Shown here: one piece after another, positions 61,401 to 64,000 of the stretch
How positions within the stretch are numbered: position 1 is the first letter of the stretch
Layout of the letters: each line of letters opens with the position of its first letter
Notes under the pieces: generated by a model
Told to the model about the DNA's origin: nothing
Databases searched by the model: none
Seen by the model: the letters and a program-made list of their open reading frames with translations, nothing else
Assembly: GCA_021234155.1 (NCBI GenBank)
Contig: JAJEKV010000036.1
Location: 13,653,426-13,717,425 of the forward strand
DNA: 64,000 nt
Source: Isoetes taiwanensis
Lineage: Eukaryota; Streptophyta; Lycopodiopsida; Isoetales; Isoetaceae
Reading direction: 5' to 3'
Program-made: the position numbers and the translations under genes

Positions 61401-63095
61401 GCCTCTAAATTTTTAAATTGAAGAGTCTGCCCAACATGTTCTCATGGTAGGCCTAAGATCATTAAGCCATGGAAAAACAGAAGGTACCATCTCCTCCCAT
61501 GAAGCTTCTGTACAAAACCCTTGCAAATCCACGCAGTTAGATTGAGTGGATTGCAAGTGGACCCTCATGCCTGGTGAAAGTTGATCCAAATTTTCTGCCA
61601 TAGCAGATTATACACGGAAATCAGAAAATCTGACCAGAAACTACTGCCCAGATTCAATAAACCATTACTATCGACATAGCTGCCAGTTATACTTGCTGCC
61701 AAATGTTCTGCTAGATACCCTTTTTTATCTGATAACTAGGACCTTGCAGCAGCCTTTACAACTGAAGAGTTATCTCTAATGAGCTTCACTAGACTAAATT
61801 TTAGTAGTTAAATTTTGGCAATCTAATGCTCGACCAGCTGACTATTGCATTCTAACCATTCAAATTTTGATGACTTTGGGTATATTTTTGGGCTGCCCAT
61901 TTTTCTATGACACTTCTGTCATTAACAGCCTCTCAAGTGGTTCTAATTAATTATGATTGTATTTCGGACAAAGTAGACCATCTTTTATGGAATCTAATCT
62001 CTTTAGATAGAAAAGTAGTGAAACCTGGGATGGTGATATTGCATATGGTTGCAGATGTTGATCGAAGTAATAACAGTCAACCACAACATCAGCTGCCTAC
62101 ACCAGTGCAAACAATCTAAGTTAAATCATGAGAAATTTAATGTCTACCAAAGCTACCATTAGATAGTTTGAAACTACAACTTAATGGAACAAAAGATCAA
62201 GAGCCAATTAAAAATGAGATGCACAGGATCATCCAAACTTTTCAAGACTGTAATGTGTCTATTTGATATTAACGACGACGTTAAGTTAATACATCTTGTA
62301 TACTTGATATTCTTCAGAAACTATGCCTAAAGAGGTGCCTAGAAAATCATGCCATGTTTGTTACATACGTACATTTTTGTGAATGCCTTGGGATATACAC
62401 CAGGAACATGCAGAAGATAAGTATATGACATACCATACCTCCTCCGCAACATTGAAGGAGTCATTTAGGAACATATAATCAGTTTTCATGGTTGATCATG
62501 ATAGGAATTTGGATGATGTGACATATTATAAAAGATACGCGATTGTGTTACATGTCATTCCCCATCAACTTGAATATTTTGCGTCTGGGACCCTTCTTTG
62601 AATATGCAGAGAAAACAAAAACGGAGGGAATAATTGCAAAATTTACCTGAATATGGTCTAGAACTGATCTGGCTGAGTTCAAGGAAATGCCACGCTCTAA
62701 AGAAGGACCACCACATATCAATGCGACTCTAAGTCGCTGTTGTACCTCAGCATTGTTAGCCTGCAACAAATGAAAAGCACAAATTAATGTCTAGATATGC
62801 TGAATTGTGTTCCCTTAGAAGTTAGTAAAATGATTGATGAGATGTTTGCAGCTTCTAGATAATTTAAAGCACCATCTACCTGAATTGGCTCTGCAGTAGC
62901 AGAAGCATCGAAACAGTTGCAGTTAGGCCTTCTATAAGAGAGTCTATACCAGGCGGACACATTATGTATCTGATTTGCAGCAAACACGCTATGGCTACTA
63001 AAATAAACTTTCCGAATACTTTCATGACATAAAGATGGGCGGGCAGAAGGCAAATGTGCAGGCAGAGGGCGCTGAAGCACGGAATGGAAAGCCAT
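46579..63095 (-). CDS. DDL: plastid-type D-alanine--D-alanine ligase, tandem fused, 25 exons, 925 aa
   Basis: ATP-dependent joining of two D-alanines for peptidoglycan precursors; in mosses this pathway builds a plastid wall. Exons, each GT-AG except one noted below: 63095-62880, 62760-62647, 62096-62025, 61291-61248, 61176-61065, 59598-59527, 59451-59389, 58843-58766, 58028-57936, 57867-57748, 57674-57591, 57079-56915, 56837-56790, 56703-56455, 55958-55879, 55801-55569, 51307-51239, 51116-51052, 49456-49293, 49223-49145, 49032-48783, 48066-48021, 47899-47791, 47182-47120, 46668-46579. They total 2778 nt and stay in frame. Residues 1-72 form a Ser/Arg-rich presequence, consistent with a chloroplast transit peptide. 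Unit 1 has GGPSLERGISL (E94), HGYFGEDG (176-183), KPARGGSSLGV (259-269), and ARID plus TDIN (D393, D408, N410). Unit 2 has GGDTSERQVS (E490), HGGIGEDG (616-623), KPAADGCSTGV (700-710), and ARID plus IEANTIPGMT (D866, E880, N882). Exon 19 has a NAGNAG acceptor, so its start could be 49453. The length is close to that of the fused plant proteins. The short residue run between units 18 and 19 is poorly conserved, so that junction is least certain. Confidence 0.93.
49553..49793. repeat. tandem duplication of about 120 bp in Ddl intron 18
   Basis: 'gtgggccttactgatcaaag...gaatggctgacaaat' (49553-49669) is repeated at 49671-49793 with substitutions and two short indels. It lies next to the copia remnant. 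Confidence 0.85.
49850..50190 (-). mobile_element. Ty1/copia remnant (RNase H and pol C-terminus)
   Basis: The minus strand, in broken frames, reads 'EALWLQNVWAYLQLPIS', 'IYCDNQSAIQLANDPTYHDRT', then 'DQLAVLLTKPLAGQR'. This is the end of copia pol (RNase H and the A-D-x-x-T-K-P-L signature). It is followed by AAAGGGGAGAA, a likely polypurine tract (about 49880-49895). LTRs are not identifiable. It lies in Ddl intron 18 in the same orientation as the gene. Confidence 0.7.
52390..52673 (-). mobile_element. LINE 3' fragment with (CTTT)n tail, head-to-head partner
   Basis: The 3' tail is AAAG repeats at 52401-52438, then the hairpin GACCC-gaa-GGGTC (about 52458-52470) and a little coding sequence ('KQAKKGYYELLCSS', about 52630-52660 on minus). 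Heavily deleted. Its 5' end meets the plus-strand LINE at a perfect inverted repeat. Lies in Ddl intron 16. Confidence 0.75.
52650..52689. repeat. perfect 16-bp inverted repeat at LINE-LINE junction
   Basis: 'taccctttcttggctt' (52650-52665), an 8-base spacer, then its exact complement (52674-52689). Both arms are LINE coding sequence ('AKKG' region), one on each strand. Confidence 0.9.
52674..54905 (+). mobile_element. LINE (RT to 3' end) in Ddl intron 16, (CTTT)n tail
   Basis: The plus strand, opposite to Ddl. Frames encode RT 'INIIKPIFKAGDPMNPNNY', 'GQAGFRRNFSAIDHIF', 'CCFVDFHKAFDTVPRNRL' (52659-53108), 'LLYADDVVLISSSPKGLQ' (53275-53478), and the thumb 'YTYLGVQFKG' and 'LYGALMWGMDM' (53475-53876). 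A 292-codon C-terminal frame (53890-54768) ends in a Lys/Arg-rich tail resembling a nuclear localisation signal ('VSRRRKRTVKEKHKQ'). The 3' end has the family hairpin (agaccc-aagc-ggtct, about 54859-54874), TTAATATAAT and CTTT units. A few frame breaks remain, one caused by a 34-bp duplication over YADD. Confidence 0.85.
53298..53365 (+). repeat. 34-bp tandem duplication spanning the RT YADD motif
   Basis: 'tatgcggatgatgtgg...tcttctc' occurs twice head to tail with a single base difference (c/t). The unit is not a multiple of three, so only one copy can be read as YADD in a given frame. Confidence 0.9.
54976..55568 (-). mobile_element. LINE C-terminal fragment abutting Ddl exon 16
   Basis: The minus strand, same direction as Ddl. 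It encodes 'LLSRMIRSKHSVPHEIMFAE', 'KVRYSMGQFRMSSHQLEIE' and a knuckle 'CPMCDLNMVESEEHFIFTCP' (C-x2-C-x10-H-x4-C), a relative of the C-terminus at 53.8-54.7 kb. The frame is open and in phase with Ddl exon 16. If the exon 16 donor (GTGAAT at 55568) were not used, translation would run on about 195 codons to 54976. The segment 55400-55560 between the donor and clear LINE homology is Pro-rich and unassigned. Confidence 0.75.
57121..57185 (-). mobile_element. short LINE 3' end remnant in Ddl intron 11
   Basis: The minus strand reads 'GGTCTTATAAGCCCAGTGTC' then 'TGACATTAATATATC' and TCTTC-rich sequence, which is the family 3' layout with a weakened hairpin. Confidence 0.45.
59160..59287 (-). other. 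unexplained exon-like segment in Ddl intron 7
   Basis: After a TGTAG acceptor-like site, one minus frame is open to about 59160 and reads 'CYEVGCMHWASESGRIDVKV' and 'VIRSLAPAILTFF'. No similarity is recognised, and inclusion would break the Ddl frame or add a stop. Probably unrelated to the ligase. Confidence 0.25.
59915..60440. repeat. tandem duplication of about 0.3 kb in Ddl intron 5
   Basis: 'tatctttcttgtcttgtttc...cttgcttcaagtt' and 'aactgatgggagacgttctg...gatagtgtta' (59915-60175) recur at 60233-60440. The second copy lacks about 60 bp between the two parts. Confidence 0.85.
60890..61015 (-). mobile_element. LINE C-terminal remnant in Ddl intron 5
   Basis: The minus strand reads 'NRSKASVLHNILLAEFNAKA', parallel to 'RSKHSVPHEIMFAEFNVNPL' at 55.3 kb. 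Confidence 0.6.
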
Positions 63096-63204
63096 AATGT
63101 GCCAAAGTGGTCTGTTTGAGTTTATTCTATTTCCATCGTGCTGATGATGACGACGATGATATTATAGAGGCCAGGGCTTCTATTAGTTGGTGTGGAATAT
63201 AATA
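63096..63204 (-). promoter_or_regulatory. Ddl 5' UTR and proximal promoter
   Basis: Only about 110 bp separate the Ddl start codon from a Pack-MULE. No TATA box can be assigned with confidence. The transposon therefore occupies the upstream promoter space. Confidence 0.4.
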
Positions 63205-63951
63205 GGGAACAAAAATACAAAATAAAATACCCTTATGTTTTTACAAATTTCATGATATACACCAAGTTTTCATAAATTTATCTAATGCCCTTGGTCAACC
63301 TATTTAATATTTTGTATTATTGAAAATTATTCGAATGCCCTTAAGATGTACCTTAATTACTCAAATGCCCCTTAACATTCTACACAATTCACCACATACC
63401 CTTAAGACGAGAGATGATACAGTTTTTATCACTTAAGATGAGAGATGATATAGTTTTTATCCTGATAATCTGATTAGGGTCCTTTCCAAGTATGACCATC
63501 AAAACCGAGAACCATGATCAAAATATTAGATAGTCTTACTATACGGATTTTGGAGGAGGTGGATTCGCATTCAGTTTTGCTTTGGCAAATGCCCTTGAAA
63601 AGATGCAAGATGAATGTATCCATGGACATTCATATCTATATGGCAGTGAAGAGTGGATTCAAGCACGTGAGGTCGAACTAGGTTTTCCACTGGGATTTCA
63701 TCAGGTTAGAACATCTAAATCTTTGCTCTATTTTTTATTCAAAAACGAAAACTGTCGATGTCAAATCCTTGCCCCAAAAATACATTCATTCAGAAGGGCT
63801 TTATATGAAATACGTAAAATATAAGGGCATTTGATGATATACAAAATTCTACAGAGCCAAATACGTTGACCAAGATCATTCAAAAATTTATGAAAGTCAA
63901 GAGTATATCGTGAAATTTGTCAAAACATGAGGGTATTTTGTAGTTTTTCCC
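63205..63951. mobile_element. Pack-MULE (747 bp) with captured glycosyltransferase fragment
   Basis: Perfect 9-bp target duplication AATATAATA at 63196-63204 and 63952-63960. The ends are GGGAACAAAAATAC... and, inverted, GGGAAAAACTACAAAATACCC. The inverted repeats extend about 115-125 bp (63205-63330 with 63836-63951), with shared blocks such as 'tttgacaaatttcacgatat' on the complement. Long TIRs starting GGG and a 9-bp duplication are the Mutator signature. No transposase is present; the interior carries pieces of a cellular gene, so it is non-autonomous. Confidence 0.88.
63463..63703 (+). pseudogene. captured fringe-like (DUF604) glycosyltransferase exon
   Basis: Two pieces in the plus orientation. 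The first reads 'DNLIRVLSKYDHQNRE' (63463-63510) and, after a stop and shift, the second reads 'DFGGGGFAFSFALANALEKM', then 'LYGSEEWIQAREVELGFPL' and 'GFHQ' (about 63547-63703), followed by a donor-like GTTAGA. Order and motifs match the DUF604/fringe-related (GT31-like) plant family (D-N-L...K-Y-D-H, G-G-G-G-x-A-x-S, L-Y-G-S, G-F-H-Q). The DxD motif and the rest of the protein are missing. Transcribed away from Ddl. Confidence 0.75.
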
Positions 63952-64000
63952 AATATAATAAAGGCTTTTGAGGTCCTTTTTCCACGATAGTGCATTTCTA

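Overview
The window looks like a repeat-choked stretch of a land-plant nuclear genome. Introns are GT-AG, most of the DNA is retroelement debris, and there is one intact 25-exon plant gene. I infer a seedless plant, most likely a fern or lycophyte. The reasons are the gene (a tandem-fused D-Ala-D-Ala ligase of the plastid peptidoglycan pathway), the abundance of non-LTR elements, and LINE first ORFs of the coiled-coil type instead of the CCHC gag type usual in flowering-plant L1s. The species cannot be fixed from the sequence alone.

Layout. 0.3-1.4 kb: LINE endonuclease remnant. 1.4-8.5 kb and 18.0-24.1 kb: two copies (A and B) of one segmental duplication. Copy A contains a 3-kb filler with a Ty3/gypsy gag fragment between two copies of a 0.32-kb segment. 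Copy B was later hit by a 2.27-kb LINE, and copy A supplies the empty site. 8.1-14.0 kb: a large non-coding LTR element on the minus strand, with PBS, PPT and a 1.5-kb polypurine/polypyrimidine tract. 14.0-18.0 kb and 24.1-33.2 kb: arrays of minus-strand LINEs and a tRNA-derived SINE, packed head to tail, each 5' end lying on the (TC)n or (TCCC)n tail of its neighbour. 34.3-35.5 kb: a second, plant-type L1 lineage. 36.2-37.3 kb: a SET-domain pseudogene with a repeated 13-mer upstream. 38.2-43.6 kb: more LINE fragments, two decayed tandem arrays (one rich in heat-shock-element-like palindromes) and a MITE. 46.6-63.1 kb: the Ddl gene on the minus strand, its introns loaded with LINE and copia remnants. 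63.2-63.95 kb: a Pack-MULE carrying part of a fringe-like (DUF604) glycosyltransferase gene, 110 bp upstream of the Ddl start codon.

The only gene I consider functional is Ddl. Its 25 exons join without a frameshift into 925 codons. They encode an N-terminal presequence that may target plastids and two ATP-grasp ligase units. The most unusual system is the LINE/SINE family. Its members share a 3' hairpin, carry tails of different simple repeats, and seem to land in the simple-repeat tails of earlier copies. In the best-preserved copies, ORF2 follows ORF1 in the same frame across a single UAG codon.
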